A stretch of 64,000 bases of DNA from Mucor racemosus (Eukaryota; Mucoromycota; Mucoromycetes; Mucorales; Mucoraceae). Where the stretch lies: the NCBI GenBank assembly GCA_027405735.1, contig JAPEHQ010000013.1:992001-1056000 (forward strand), read 5' to 3'. The position numbers and the translations under genes are program-made. Of this stretch, positions 24,659-38,469 are shown one piece after another; the first letter of the stretch is position 1, and each line of letters opens with the position of its first letter. A model generated the notes under the pieces. The model was not told where the DNA came from. It did no database searches and worked only from the letters and a program-made list of their open reading frames with translations.

Positions 24659-27404
24659 ATGCACTTGAGAAAGAAACAAAGGAGAGTCGTAGTTGTCATC
24701 AGGCCACCCGAACAATCATCTGATAATGATTTAGACGATGTACCTGTATATAATGGTAGCTTAGATAAAGAATCAATTGTTGATGAGAGACTTGATGATG
24801 TCCCTATCGCTGAAGAAAGCTTCGATGAGACATCATTTACAAGTAGCGACGAATTAGAAGATGATCCAATGATTAAACATGATCAATATGTTGTAAACGA
24901 AGATGTAAAAAACATCAAATCTATTGGCCAAATTGTTGCAATTGAACAGCAATCTAGAACCGAGACTAAAGGCGCGTCAAAGCCTAATAGAAAAATATCA
25001 AACTCAAGCATTAATGGCGATGATTTGTTGGCAAACAACTTGCGTACTGTTCCAGATAAAAGCAGGTACAATGACACTGAATTTGGCGAAGATGATGCTG
25101 AATACACACAATACAACGAGGAAGAAATGCAACCGATTATCAAAGAAGAACATGTCAAAAGAGAACCCAATTTAGAAGAAATTCCTGGTATGTTTTACAA
25201 CCAAAAACCAATTGAATAGAAATTATTAAACAGCAAATTATACAATAGTCTTGGCAAACAGCTGCACTCATTACTATTGTTGTCGTGTTTGTGATCTGAA
25301 AACCACAGATCACATCACATATTTTGATCATCTCGATTTAGTACACAAATTAACATACAAATCGAAGCAAATCAAGCATTTAAAACTGGAGCCCATCTTG
25401 GATGACCCCAACAACTTTTGCCAATCTTGTGAAAAGACTTATAGTAGTCAATCCAATTATCAATTGCATTTGCAATATGTTCACCATATGATTTTCAAAC
25501 CAATTAAAATCTTGGTTGATAGTCCGCTATCACCTGGAGATGTTCGCTCTGTATTTCAATGCGATGTTTGCAATCTTGGCTATGAAACAAAAGCAGCATA
25601 CTGCAAACATTTGAATTCTAAACATCAGATACCCTCATTTGGTCCTAACGCAAACCCTGATTTATTGCCTGATATGAAACATCCATATAACTATTGTCGT
25701 CCTTGCGATAAACGATTTCTCAATCCAAACAGATTCCGTAATCATTTAGATTATATGCATAATATAGATTTAATACGACATCCTGGGCTTTTACCAGATC
25801 GGCATAATGAAAAGAATTACTGTCGATCTTGCGAACTTAATTTTTTATCAACTAAAACTTTCCATAATCATTGCATGGAGGTTCATAATTGTGGGGCTCA
25901 TGGCATTATCAAGGAGAAAGATCACAATAATGAACCAGTTCCACAACAACAACAACAACAGCAGCAGCAAATAGCGCCCAAAACAACACATCTTGGGCCT
26001 AACCCAAATCCTGATCTTGCACCTGATCCACTGAATCCAAATAATCACTGTATAACCTGTGATAAACGGTATGATTTGAAGAAGAATTTCTGGGCTCATC
26101 TCAGAAAAATACATGATGTAAGAGCTGCACTAGGAGAATTCATAATTCCAGCAGAACAGAAATATCATTGCAGCACTTGCGATAAATATTTTCTTACGGG
26201 TGCAGCTTATCAATCTCATGTACGTTGGATTCATTTAACAATACAACAACCAACAATACATGATCCCAATAACTATTGTTGTACCTGTAATATTAATTAT
26301 GAATCTCAATCATTATACCATTCGCATCTACGAAATGTACACAAAATAGATATATCTTCACATTTCCCTGAAACTAATAATCCAGTTGCTGTTCGTGATT
26401 CCACTAGCCCTGCTCCTTTCAAAGATTCTACTGTCAATTACCATCAGCCTGTCAGCATTGGAAATTTTAGAAATACTCTTCCTGTACCAAGCAGCTTTCC
26501 TATCTTCACTGTCCCTCCTTCTAATATTCATACCAATGTGAATAATATACCTCCTGTTCTTGATAGTACTCATGTCACTAATAATAATTCAAATCAAGGT
26601 AGCTCTCTTATCAACAAAAAAAACAACATTATTGATCTCACTGATCTAAATGACGACGACGACGAGGACGACATCTCTGTCAATAGCAATACCGATGACA
26701 CTTTTCCCACACCAAGCGCATTTACTAATAATGTCTCTCTTGTTAAAGAAAGGACTTCTATCAAATTTAATACTGCAGCCAAAAGTAACATGATTGTCGA
26801 GTATATTATACCTGAAAACGATGGTCGCCCAAAACCTAAAGAATATAATGATCCCAATTTACCAGACCCGAATGACACAACACACTATTGTCGTGTATGC
26901 AAAACGTTCAAGAAAACAGCACATCAGCATCGATCTCATTGCAAAAAAGTACACAAAATGGTATTGGAGCCTTACATCATTCCTTTTCCTTGTCCTGATG
27001 CTGTGATTGATCTTAATGACCCTAATCTTTTTTGTGCAAGATGCAATAAAATTTGCTCGCCAAAGTCTCATTTCAAAAACCATATGAAGCGAATTCATGG
27101 TATTATATTTCGAACTCGTTCAGGCGTACGGCCAAGCAATTATATATTTGATCTTCCTCCAGAATTAAGGTTATCTCCAACGTACGCAACAGCATCTACA
27201 GATAATACAACATCCACAGATACAACTACGTCTACATCTATATATACAACTACAGCTACAGGTGCAACTACAGGAACAGCCACAACTACAATAACAAATA
27301 AAGCTACAACTGCAAACGACTCAAATACAATTTCCAATATAATTCAATCAATTACAGATGTGAATGTTGGTTCTACAACTCTAAGTCCACAACAAACTAT
27401 ATGA
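24659..27404 (+). CDS. Multi-C2H2 zinc-finger protein (about ten fingers)
   Basis: Two exons (24659-25187, 25249-27404) join across a 61-nt intron; 894 aa. Residues 1-176 are acidic and Ser/Asp/Glu-rich, with IKEEH and VKREP near the end of exon 1, both fitting the SUMO consensus. From about residue 186 there are repeated C2H2 fingers of the form CxxC-x(12)-H-x(3-5)-H, most preceded by a DPNNYC-like linker. Seven lie in a row, then comes a Ser/Asn/Asp-rich spacer with a poly-Asp stretch, and then two more near 720-800, plus one divergent finger. The tail is Thr/Ser-rich. A poly-Gln run interrupts the finger array. It is probably nuclear and nucleic-acid-binding; the target is unknown. It is paralogous to the small gene at 38.5-39.2 kb. 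Confidence 0.85.
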
Positions 27405-27926
27405 CTAATTTCATTATATACTACATAAATAAGGTTTTTTATAAATAAATAAAAACGATATTTCATCTTTTCGATAAATGAGATCAACTGTTGTATAATC
27501 TTATACGCCACAACAACATTTGTTGCTATAATAGACTGAGATTAGGTCTATGTCATTGAATTTGTTCCTTTTATATAGGAACATCTTCTAGCAATAAATA
27601 ATAGTTTTTTATGTTTTTTTATTGTGAATAAAAGCTATAATAATTATACTCGATAACCTTTGGTTGCTTTCTTTATAAAATCACATTTTGTTGATTTGTT
27701 AACTTTATAACTGACAAACTTTATTAATCTATTCTGATACACTCGATGAAAGTTATACTCCATACGCTAAAATTGATTTTGATACTTTTTATAGGTACCT
27801 GGTACTGTACCTGCTCCAGTAAAATTTGAATTTTTAAAAATTCCATTTTCATAGTTTTCAATCTTTAAAATTAGAGTGTGCCCTCTTTTCTATAACTAAC
27901 ATTATGTTAAACATTTATAATAATAC
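27405..27926. other. Spacer 3' of the C2H2 gene
   Basis: AT-rich, no gene seen; runs up to the edge of repeat R1 copy C. Confidence 0.4.
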
Positions 27927-29419
27927 ACCTTAGGCGCTACTGAATAGATATAAGTTGGTCGCATCATACTACCTGTTACTAACTATATCTTATATCTCAC
28001 AAAAGACTCAAACCCACTGCTTTCCCCTTCAAAATTGGGTCTCACTTTTTATCCCTGCTCTACTTTTTTTTTCACTAAATAACACCAAGAAAACATTACA
28101 TGCCAATACACTTCAGATGCTCAGCTTTAATCCAAAAATGCGTATCCAAAAATATACTATTTGTTGCAGTTGATATAACCTTTTTAATGCTAATGTTTCA
28201 AATTTTTATAGGTATTTCACTGCTAAAACTTAAAAACTTTGAGTCTTCATATCGCCGGAAAACATTAAGAAATGCTAACATTTCCTAATAATGAAACTGC
28301 CTTGTTTTGAAGCACTCTATAACATCTTTTGGTTTAAACAAATTATGAGCACTTTTATTTTTTTTTATTTTTTTGATCCTTTTTGTAGCAAATTTCATAA
28401 TATTCGTTAAATTGAGTAACATTTTTTTTACCTTCATGTCATCAAGATTGTTTAGCCCTGCCAGACCCAATTTAGTTTTTTTCAAAATATTGATTTTTCG
28501 TGGAGATATCCTCAAAAACGTGTATAAAGGAATACCTTCGTTTCTAGCTTCAATTTTTCCCTTGTATACCCTCATCTCAAATTCTGAATTTGAAAAAAAA
28601 TTGGACAAAAATCTTGTTTTCTTTACGAGAAATGCAGCTAAAAGATTGTACAAACGCTTGATCGATAAATCATGTTTTTGCACATTATCTCAATTAATTA
28701 TATCTTAAATATGCGTATAAAAAGTGATGTGTATCTTCAAAAAACCTCCAAAATTTCAATTGCATTTTACGTAAAATTTAATGTAAAATGTTTGTCTGGA
28801 TTTTAGTTAAATGAATGCAGAATCCAAAACTGTACAAAAGCTATTTAGTATACTAGGTCGACTTACTTTGCAGTTCATGATTAATTAAACGATTTTGTTT
28901 TTTTCATCATTTTTCGTCCATTTTTTAAAATAAATTTTGGAACCCAGTTATCATAAACTGTAAGCTGTGATATCGAGTATTATTTTGATTATCTCGATGA
29001 AAAATCAATATTTTTCGCCAAAGGGAAAATGCAAAGTAGCTCAGAGTTGGATCTACTGATCTTGTAAATATAAAAAATTAATACCTCAATTTCGGTGCTC
29101 AATTTTTATAACCAATTTTAGATAAATCTTGGTCAGTCTTCTCGTCAATTTTGGTCAATATTTGGCCTTCACTCTTATATTTTGATACTAATATTTTTAT
29201 TTTCCAAGAAATATTAATAACCTATAGAGTGGAAGTACATCTTTTTTGAAGATTTTACGTGGTTCAACTCAGTATTGTGCAAAAACATTTGAAAACATTT
29301 AAAAACTATCTGAAATCTAGTTTTTACCGATAACTATAAAAAATCTACAACAGAAACCCTATTTCCGCGAACTTCGACCCTAATAATTTCTAACTTTACA
29401 TGTGAGTAGGGACACCTCC
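27927..29419 (-). repeat. Dispersed repeat R1, copy C (about full length)
   Basis: The reverse complement aligns with copy A over the whole 1.49 kb. The plus-strand left edge reads CACCTTAGGCGCTACTGAAT and the right edge GAGTAGGGACACCTCC; these share a CTACT core and may be degenerate terminal inverted repeats. The core frame on the minus strand (28683-28285) is open for 132 codons in this copy, the longest of the set. Confidence 0.75.
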
Positions 29420-32121
29420 TCTTTGGTACGCTGACTTCAAAGGGAAACATCCACAACAACCTGTACTGTATGTTGAGAAAATTATTGCCAAAGTGTATCT
29501 ATAGTTTACTGTGCACTTGTATTGAAAACTGTTACGCCAGGAGATTATATCAATCTCAAAGCTAAAATATGTACTAAATCATTTAATAAAATGAAAGAGC
29601 ACACTAAAACTAAAGAACTTTATTATAAGATCGAAACATCTTCTTTTATATTCACATTCTCTAATTATATGACTAGTCTCAAATGAGTCTATTTATATAT
29701 ATATATCCAATCAAGTCTAGGTGACACACACTAGTTCCACATTCCTCAATAAGTACAGTATAAACTGAGCTTTATAGCATAATACACAGCAGTGTAGAAC
29801 TTAACATATCAAACTGTGTCGTAATCTTAACCAAGGAATGCACCCAGATCTGTGGATGCAACAAAAACAAGTTAAATATGATGATCTTTATGAATACTGA
29901 TTCAAGTAAGCTGTCATTCCACATGAACATATGTAGGTATGCGTAATGATCTGTAATTTTGGACTAACAACAAAGGTGGACGGATAATATGCTTATAGAT
30001 ATTATTCTTGTTATTATAAATTGGTGATCACTGGATTGATGAAGGTTGGTGTTCTTATTTGTAATTTAGATATTTATTAGTGAATAAATAAAAGTAAACG
30101 GAGTGTAACAAGACAGATTAAATCTACAAGGGATCATGTAATGATTTCCTTGTAGTATTTATATAAGGAATAATGAGGCAAGGTTTTGCATGATGAATGA
30201 AACTGAAATGTTTGACTCATTACAGTATGAATAAAATAGCATTGATATTGAGCCGGGTTTTTCCAGCCGAATTTACTAGTATAAGCTGGGCTCGACAAAA
30301 TCTCTAGAATAAAGGTGCTTCAAGTGTTTCGAATACCAGCTTTCGGGAGCAGTGATCGCAATAATCGAGCAGTGCGAGCATAAGCAAGCGAGCGAGCGAG
30401 CCCTATGCTTGGGCTCGGTCATTTTGCAAACGCTATTCGCGAATGATTGTGAATATTCGGTAAGTTTGAACAGCACGTTGGTTGACTACCTGCTATTTAC
30501 ACCGACTAAGTTCAGTAATATAATCCCACTAGTTATAGTTGAATATGGATCCAAATGACCTCTCGTTGCAATGGAAGAAGATGGAAGATACTTCTAATGT
30601 TGATCCGCAGAATTGAAAAAGGTTTAACCTCCTCGAGTTGCTATAGAAATGGAGAAGTGAAAACTCGTAGGTTTCTAAACTACTTTGTATGGATTGTTTC
30701 AAATATTCTTTGAAAATTTTTATAAAATCAAATAATGCTTTGAAATTGAATTTTGAAGTTGTACTTAATGCTCAGTAGATTTACGAAGAACATGCCTTGG
30801 TTACATTAGTTAACAGCTGATTTTGAAGGATTTTTGGACACGTTTTTGAAAAAAAGTCTTTTCTTCTGCTTAAAAGAAATTTAGTAACTGGAAAAATGCT
30901 TGCAATCAATGAATATTGATTCAAATGGGCTGAAGTTTTCAAAATATATACCACAGCTATACCAGTACCGAGAGTTGTAATTTTAACATACCATTGGTTT
31001 GGTGGTTACATCGTAGGAATCAAGCACCCACTTTTTTTCTAATAGGTTTTGCGGCTCAGTAGACCATTTAAAATTAGAAATAGCGCTAAATCAGCTAAAG
31101 CCAACATATATGGCATAATCAAAGCTGTAGTGCAACGTGTTCTACGTCCATTTTAAATATTGATTTAAATAACCATGAGTAAATAGATATATACTAAAAA
31201 TAAAAAATACAAGAAAATCGTAAATCTCTATATCTTGAATGTGTTGCTTTATTAGATGGTTATATAGCAATTAACAGTAAAACAAATGGTAAACGACTTT
31301 ATCTACCGAGTGCTTTCTAAATTTTTAAAAAAATGTAAATTTTTAATATTGTGAGATATATATGGACTATTGATTTAATTGAAAATGCCATTATACAGCG
31401 AAAAATCATATATGGTTTGACGTGAAATTTCAAATACATTCTTGCTTGAGTATTTTCTAGATCATTGTTGATAAAGCGAATACAAAATGGTTCTTATTAC
31501 TAGTATTTATACTTTATTCAGTCATATGTTGGTTTGTTATCCACATCATATAAAACTTGACAATTGATTATATACAGTAATGAAAAAAATTCTCGTATTT
31601 TTTTCATATTTTTGATATATTTCACATGGTAAATCCAAAGAATTTCTACTCAACATTTAGCGAACGATTTAGTATATTTTCGAATTATAATATTTTGAGA
31701 ATTATTTCTAAATAGTGTATGATACATATATTTTTATTCGCACATATATGTGTATTTCTTAATAAAATCCTTGTAAAAACTATTATGTTTCAAATCGATC
31801 CTCAATTCTAGGTATGGGTTTTGTCCCCAAAAAATTAACGAAAAACCTTCATTAATGAAAGAAATAACATGTAAACTACATGTAAAAAGGCATTTCAAGA
31901 ACTATTTATTTACAATGAAGTTTCCAAATGACAATTAAAAATGTTTAATGTGTCGTATTTTATGCGGTGACCTGATTTACTGATACTTTTTCCAGGAAAG
32001 AATAATGCTGCGGTAAAAGTGGTGTTACACTGGTAGACAAAGATCAAATTTACCCGGACTAAAAAAAGTATATAAAAAGGTGCAAATAGATTCAACATTT
32101 CTATAATTTTTATATACGAAA
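29420..32121. other. Gene-free AT-rich stretch with short repeat R3 copy 2
   Basis: No credible gene. 30243-30302 is the reverse-oriented copy of the short repeat at 9810-9862. A GAGC tandem (GCGAGCGAGCGAGCC, about 30388-30403) sits nearby in a small GC-richer patch. A (TA)n lies at 29693-29706. Confidence 0.5.
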
Positions 32122-33561
32122 ATGCCAATTGAGTCATATATCATCTTTCCTAGCAATAAATACAATCGTCCGGCTCCACCATCTAAAGTAGCAATTCACG
32201 GTTTCGATCTTTTCGGTGCTCCCATTCAAATTCGTAATCATAGATTCTTTCATCCACCAACGGACGCCACTATTGATCAAGTAATTGAAAACCTCAAATC
32301 TTCTCTTTCTGAAGCACTGGAATTATATCCTCCAGTTGCAGGAGCACTTGAAGTAAATGAAAAAGGCGAAATTTTCAGTGCAATGGGCCCTGAATATGTT
32401 AATGGTACACCATTTCTGGTGGAGAAGAAAGATACACCTTACAACGGCGACGCAGAGGACATTGGGCCTCGTAATGATGTTATTCTTTCCACTTCATCAA
32501 GTATATTAGAAGTGAAATTAACGCAGGTACAGTGAGCAAATATTAATGATGTATCCACAATGCTCATATGTTTTATTTAGTTTTCATGTGGAACTATAGC
32601 TGTAGCTTCTTCCATGAACCATCAAGTTGCTGATTTACGTGGTTCTCTTGATTTCCTTGAACTTTGGGCTCTTATTGCAAGAAACGAAACTGTCAATCTC
32701 AACAATATTCCTGATGACTGGACTCATACACCTGGCCGATTCTTTCTTGGCTTGACCAAGGAATCAGCGTCTAAAGTACCATTACCATTCTCATTATTAG
32801 ATAAGCCAGTAACTGGCCCACCTGCATACCTTTTAGTTCCATCCGAAATTACAAAATGGAGATTCACAGAGACTGATTTAGCAAGGTTGAAAAAGGATCT
32901 CTCACCTTCAAAAGAAGAAAATCCCGACATTTGGATATCATCTGGTGATGCACTTGCATCTTTACTCTGTGGTGTCATTACCCGTGCTCGTGAAAATGGA
33001 TCTGTACCAAGGTTAGAAGGAAGATCAACAAAAAAAGAGCCACACGAACAGGTTGCTATGGCTGCTGATGGCCGTGATAGAGCACCAAAAGGAGATATGG
33101 CAGGTGGTCATTATTTTGGTAACTTTAATCCTCTTTGGAATGCTACTATTTCTCGATTAGATCTTTTGGATCCTACTCGTGAAGCTGCTTCTCGAGTTGC
33201 TGTTGCTATTCGAACCGCTTTAACAGCTGAACTATCACCAGAAGCTATTGCCTATAAGATTTCTTTCTTTGAAGACCCTCAAAATACAAATCCTCCTGGC
33301 CGCATTTCTTGGACAGCAGATATGATTTTAACTAATTGGTGTAGATTTGATTTGAAGGGTCCAAAATTAGATTTTGGTTGGGGAAAACCTTTTAATGCAA
33401 CATCTGGAAGCGGTGGCTCTCTTCCTCCTGGATATTGTTTAATGACTCATGATAATGATTCAGGAGACACAACTGTATTGATGACAGTGGAAGGGGATGG
33501 TTTAGATTATTTGAAAACTGACAATTTGTTGAACAAATATGCTACACAAATCTCTGAGTAA
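32122..33561 (+). CDS. BAHD-type acyltransferase (transferase family)
   Basis: Two exons (32122-32526, 32581-33561); 461 aa, the usual size. The catalytic HxxxD motif is present as His149-Gln-Val-Ala-Asp153 and the structural DFGWG motif at about 399-403, which together define BAHD acyl-CoA-dependent acyltransferases. These transfer an acyl group from CoA to an alcohol or amine, in the cytosol. The N-terminus (FDLFGAPIQIRNHRFF, then LYPPVAGAL) fits the family. Fungal members are poorly characterised and the substrate is unknown. It stands alone, with no neighbouring biosynthetic genes, so no secondary-metabolite cluster is indicated. Confidence 0.92.
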
Positions 33562-34083
33562 ATAAAGGCCTTTGTATTTTCAAGAGATTTTCGTACTTTA
33601 TTGAATTAAGTGTATGAATAATGATGCATTAATTGATATAGACTTATATCTAATCTACATTTACGTAGGTTTTGTTGTAAAATCGGGGAAATAATTGTGT
33701 ATAAACCTCTTTTAAAGAACCACACAATCCCGACATACCATCTTGTATCGCATGTGCTTTGTGGGAAAGAGTGAGATTATCGAAAAAAAAATACTCAATC
33801 AATCTTTACATGTTAATGTTGCATTCAAAAAAATTTATCATTTATTTCCTTGCTTTTGAGAACATGTAAAACTCTATAAACATTTAGGACATGTTGACGG
33901 AATTTCAAATGTAGCATTCTTCCAACTCTTTTTTTTTTTTTTTAGAACCATCGTATCATGCCATGGATCATGATGATGCTTGTTTCTTTTATTTCTGCAC
34001 AATATTGATTGAAAATCTATTGATTATGTATATATTTACAGCGAATTTATTAAAAAAAAGTTAACACAAGGGTAAAATATGAT
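33562..34083. other. Convergent 3' spacer
   Basis: AT-rich spacer between two convergent genes, with a T-run of 15 near 33930-33944. Presumably both polyadenylation regions lie here; no gene is seen. Confidence 0.4.
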
Positions 34084-34993
34084 TTATTTTTGTCCAGTCT
34101 TTAAAAGATCCAAGAAGCTTGACTTTGACATTGTTGAAACTAGAACAAAAACACATGATTAATCAAACAATCAACAAGATCAAACATATTGCAACTTACC
34201 ATTCTTGGCTTTTTCTATTGCTGAAAGAGTCTTACGAGTATCTGATGCATTTTGAACAGCAACTTCTGTAACTTTTTGTTGTGTACGAATAGCATTAAAC
34301 AATTTAACAACACCTCGTGTAGCAACCTTTCTTAATCTCTTTTCATATTCAAATGAAGTAAAGTCAGGAATAACTCGACCCTTTTCTTTCAGTGCTTTCT
34401 TTTCAGCTGACATGATTTTACGAGCTTTGTAATCTAATTTTTCATCTTCAAGTTTACGTTCTAAACCTTTTGATCTTGCAAGGATTGGTTGCTATAATAA
34501 CTTTAATTGAGATATTCTCGGTAAATTAGATTAATCAAAACTTACTCTCTTATCTGATCCAGTCAATGTACTAGCTAAAATCTTGGTCATGGCATCAGAA
34601 AATGCTTCTGAACTGAATTTCTTGGGTTGCTTAACACCTGAATATTCGTAAAACAGATCTGTTAGGAACTGTCAAAATTTAATGTTCCTCTATTTTTTAC
34701 TAACCATCTTCCACATCCATTTCATCGTCATCAAACTCATCATCCTCATCATCCTCATCGTCCTCAGCATCAGCATCTTGGTCTAAATCCATCTCATCAT
34801 CCTCTTCTTCTTCTTCTTCATCTTCATCTTCATCAGCTGAACTTCCGCCTGAGGCAGATTCGACTAAATCTTGAACCTTTTGTGTCTTTACTTTTTGGAC
34901 AACCTTCTTTGGAGAAGCAACAGCAGCGGCTTTTTTATTAGCGACCTTCTTTTCAACGACTTGTTGCTTCTTGACCTGTTTCTTTGCTGCCAT
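34084..34993 (-). CDS. RRP15: RRP15-like ribosome biogenesis protein
   Basis: Four exons (34993-34705, 34637-34546, 34491-34200, 34139-34084); 242 aa, close to yeast Rrp15. The N-terminus is Lys-rich, followed by a long Asp/Glu tract (about 50-95). The conserved region contains FSDAMTKIL, then DEKLDYKARK, an RGVVKLFNAI segment and the C-terminal FLDLLK, matching the Rrp15 family by recall. Family members are nucleolar and needed for pre-60S assembly and 27S pre-rRNA processing. The last coding exon is only 56 nt. Confidence 0.85.
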
Positions 34994-35169
34994 GATGTTA
35001 ATTCTCGATTGAATGATAAAAGAGAAACAATGAAAAAATCAGTAGACATTTAAAAAAATTGTGCGGCTTTTAATAGTGCAAGTAAAAACAGTCCATTGCC
35101 ATGTTGGATGTGTACAATGATATTTTATTAAAGGATAATGCATAAATGTCTAGAAATAGGGGAAATAAC

Positions 35170-36798
35170 CTATCGCATTTCATAACGATCATCTTGAGAG
35201 CGTCTGTGATGATCATCGCTATCTCGGTAAGTTTGAAGTCCTCCATCAACTAATAAAATAGGTGTACTTTCAGCGACAGTACTATAAAGATGATGCGATG
35301 TTGATCTATCTAATCCAAATTCGTCATCATCATCATCTTCATCTTCATCTTCTATATTTTGTAACCGATGATTCTCTTCTTGTCCAATGTCTATAGCTGC
35401 TGTATCTTTTCTTGCTTTTGCTGTAATCAATTTGAATTTGAGCCAATTGTATAAACCAATACCAAACAATGTGATGCATAAACCAATGATATTTATAATG
35501 GTTAAAATATCACCAAACACAAGGGATGAAATGAAAATTGTTGCTACTTCTTTGAAAATACCACAGACACTCAATGTTACTACAGATGTACGTTTGATCA
35601 AGAAAAATTCAGACATAATCATGCAAAAAGCAAGACTTCCGCCGGCTAAAACGATACCGATCTTGATTGAATCTAATGAGTATTCTTTATCATACAGCAA
35701 TAACTTTATAGACTTACAGTATGTAATCCTTCACCAAACGTTTTAAAGAAAGCGCTGCTAAATATAGTAATATATCCTTCTACTCCAGCAGAGATAATCA
35801 GCAAAATAATAGCTTGAGAAGGGGCCAAGAAAAAGATGGACGCAAAAGGGTTAGTCAATCCCATGCTTTCTTTGCGCAATAAAACTTCTGTTAATGACCA
35901 ACGCAGACCACCAAAAGCTGATGCAGCCATAACTTGAATAAATCCTACCAGATTAAAATCTGTTTCATCTGATACCATCAACACAACACCTGCTGTAATA
36001 ATAACAATAATTAAAATCAATTTCCAACTTGGCTTTTCCAATTTGAAAATGAATGCGAAAATCAATACAAAAGCAAGTGTAGATGATTTACACATGGCTG
36101 AATAAAACATAATTAGCGTCTTTTTTTTTCTAAATGTTGTTGCCATACAACTTACTATAGAATGATAGGGTAATTGTCTTTAAAGATAGATTGGATAGTC
36201 CAATATCAAGACTTGTTGCTAATGCACAAGGCAATACTTTATATCTATATAAATTGTACATTCTCTCAATACATGTGTGCAAAATACATAATATACACAC
36301 ATTACATGTAATCAGAAACTGTGGGTCGCTTTGTAGGTCGTAGTTTAGGTACAACAAGCAATGATGTACCAGAAAACACAAACTGCACAATCATATGAAC
36401 GCTAGTGACAAACAGTGGATATTGGAAATTATAATGATCTTCTGAGAACATCCATTTGTTGTATACAGATAATATCGTAGCAAACTATATATACAAAATG
36501 ATTAATATGTCGAATTGGTTCTATCCAAAAAGCAAATTCTTACGATATACCTAATAATATATAAATTAGTATCCAAGCAGAAATTTTTTCATCCCAATTC
36601 TTACCACATCAATATCCAAAAAAGATTAATGGCGGATGTCTTTATCATACTTTTCTTCTGTTGAATAGACCTTTCTTTTGTTGTACTGTCCTTCAGTAAT
36701 GTCTCAGAAGGAAGCGAGAGTGGGTCCTCGTCTCGTAGCGAAAACACTTCACTATCCTGTGATGGTCGACTGTGAAAAGGTTGTAAATTATCAGTCAT
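35170..36798 (-). CDS. Nucleotide-sugar/triose-phosphate-type transporter (SLC35C2-like)
   Basis: Six exons (36798-36605, 36550-36544, 36484-36306, 36244-36156, 36097-35718, 35661-35170); 446 aa. Exon 2 is only 7 nt and is needed to keep frame between WILMW and FATILSVYNKWMF, the latter being the conserved first membrane segment of this family. Further matches are ALATSLDIGLSNLS, MCKSSTLAFVLIFAFIFKLE, FGGLRWSLTEVLL and GIFKEVATI, as in Golgi SLC35C2/Ymd8-type drug/metabolite transporters. About ten membrane segments are visible, followed by an acidic cytosolic tail (Asp-rich, about 385-400). The intron 5 acceptor (CAAG at 35662) was chosen because it restores frame; nearer AGs give a stop or an impossibly short intron. 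The substrate is unknown. Confidence 0.85.
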
Positions 36799-38469
36799 TT
36801 GGAATATTTTATAAGTACATATACTCTATGTATATTTGTGCAATGATGGATTATGTGAAGGATAGGGAAAGGGAAAGGCGTGCCAAATATTTAATATATT
36901 ATTGCACACAGAGAACAGAGAGAATAATCACATCTTGTTGAAGTCCAGACCAGATGTAATAATAGTGTGTTTGAAGGCCAGCTTATTCCAAAACAATCTC
37001 TAATGCAACTAAAATGGACCAAATCCAAGTCTTTTCAGTGTGATTCTCTTATAAATATATTGCTATCACTGTTTATTTTACGAGAAAGCTAAGAATAATT
37101 TGAGAAATCAAGTTATCAACAACCAACACTACTTTCCAAACGCAGTTCTTCGATTCATTAAAGTCTAATTTAAAGCGATTCTTCTCAAATTCATAAGAAT
37201 TAATATAAAAAATACCAGCCTATTTAAATTGCTACATCGCAAAAGAGTTTACATAATCACTAGTGCTTAAAACTTTCAATGATTCTTGAAATTGAATTAT
37301 TTAGATTTCGACGCAATAAAAGTGATACACGAACAAACATAATTTTTTGTGAAAATTACTATTTGAATTAACACCAGTAATTTATATAAATCATTATAGT
37401 CTATCTGGCTATATGCATTCTGGAAGTAGTTGTAGCTGCTATCGAGTTTAGATATAAATGGTTCCGAATAACGCAAAATTTTGTGAAGATTATTGAAAAT
37501 GAGCAATTTTATAAAGTTTTTTCCTGGCACTTTTGGCTACACTACGAAGCGCTAACAACGTTTCAATTTTTTTCTTTAATCGTATAGCTATTTTTTGTAT
37601 ATTTTTTTCACCTCTGAAATGATAAATTTTTTTTTTGATGGAGTCGCGCCTCTCAATCCCTTGCAACTACAAGGCTGAATCGCTTAAAATCGCTAATTTT
37701 AAATTTAAACCTCGAAAATGCGAAAATTTTATATGGTATTCCTAAGCCAAAAATGCATAAAATATCCCAATTTTTCATATAAAATCACTGATTTTACTAT
37801 AGTTTATTCAAAATACCAACTTTTCCCCAAAAAACGTATATTTTTACTTTTGCAATTTGTGAAAATTTTTAAATATAAGTTTGGTTTAAAAAAAGTACCA
37901 TTAGAAACGCAATCGCTAATTGTACAAAAAGTAATTAATATGCCATGTATACTATTTATACTAGATTTCGAGTTTTTATCATAAAAGCGACCGATTTTTA
38001 AAAATCGTGTCGAAAATCAACAGAAATAATCAGAATTTTTTGTCGATGATTAAAATATTTTTTGCTGCAGTTATTTTGGCGATTACCGAACCTTGAAGGA
38101 TTGTTAGTATCTGTACAGTATGTGTCTATGATACAATCAAGAGGTACTTAAATCACAATTTGTTATACGAGGTGTTCTCAGTATTATTATTTTTGCGGAA
38201 AAAACGACAATAAATTAGTCAAATTGAGTTTAATTCAGTGCATTATATATTGCATATCACATATTGTAATATCAGTTGCAAGGAAGAAAGCTTATATTTT
38301 ATATAGAATGCTTTTATTTATATAATTGTATGCTAACTGTAATTTTTTTTACATAACATTGATGAGTTGAATGATTGTTCTTGAGTTAGCTAAATTACGT
38401 TCTTTTATTTATTGTAATCGTCATAAATGCATTGATAGAATTGGTATCGACACTTGTAGTAATGCTCTA
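36799..38469. other. Non-coding stretch with degenerate repeat R4
   Basis: AT-rich, no gene. Around 37730-37757 it carries the word TATGGTATTCCTAAGC, shared with 53675-53692 and, in reverse, with 41580-41600. These are probably very old repeat copies. Confidence 0.4.

Noticed and set aside
24659..25219. The acidic 186-codon frame as a separate gene from the zinc-finger frame
   Set aside because: A GTATGT donor at 25188 and TAG acceptor at 25248 join the two in phase, and the paralogue at 38.5-39.2 kb has the same structure.
35704..35717. A 14-nt intron that would join the transporter frames with more residues kept
   Set aside because: Too short to be spliced; a 56-nt intron ending CAAG at 35662 restores frame and keeps the family match.
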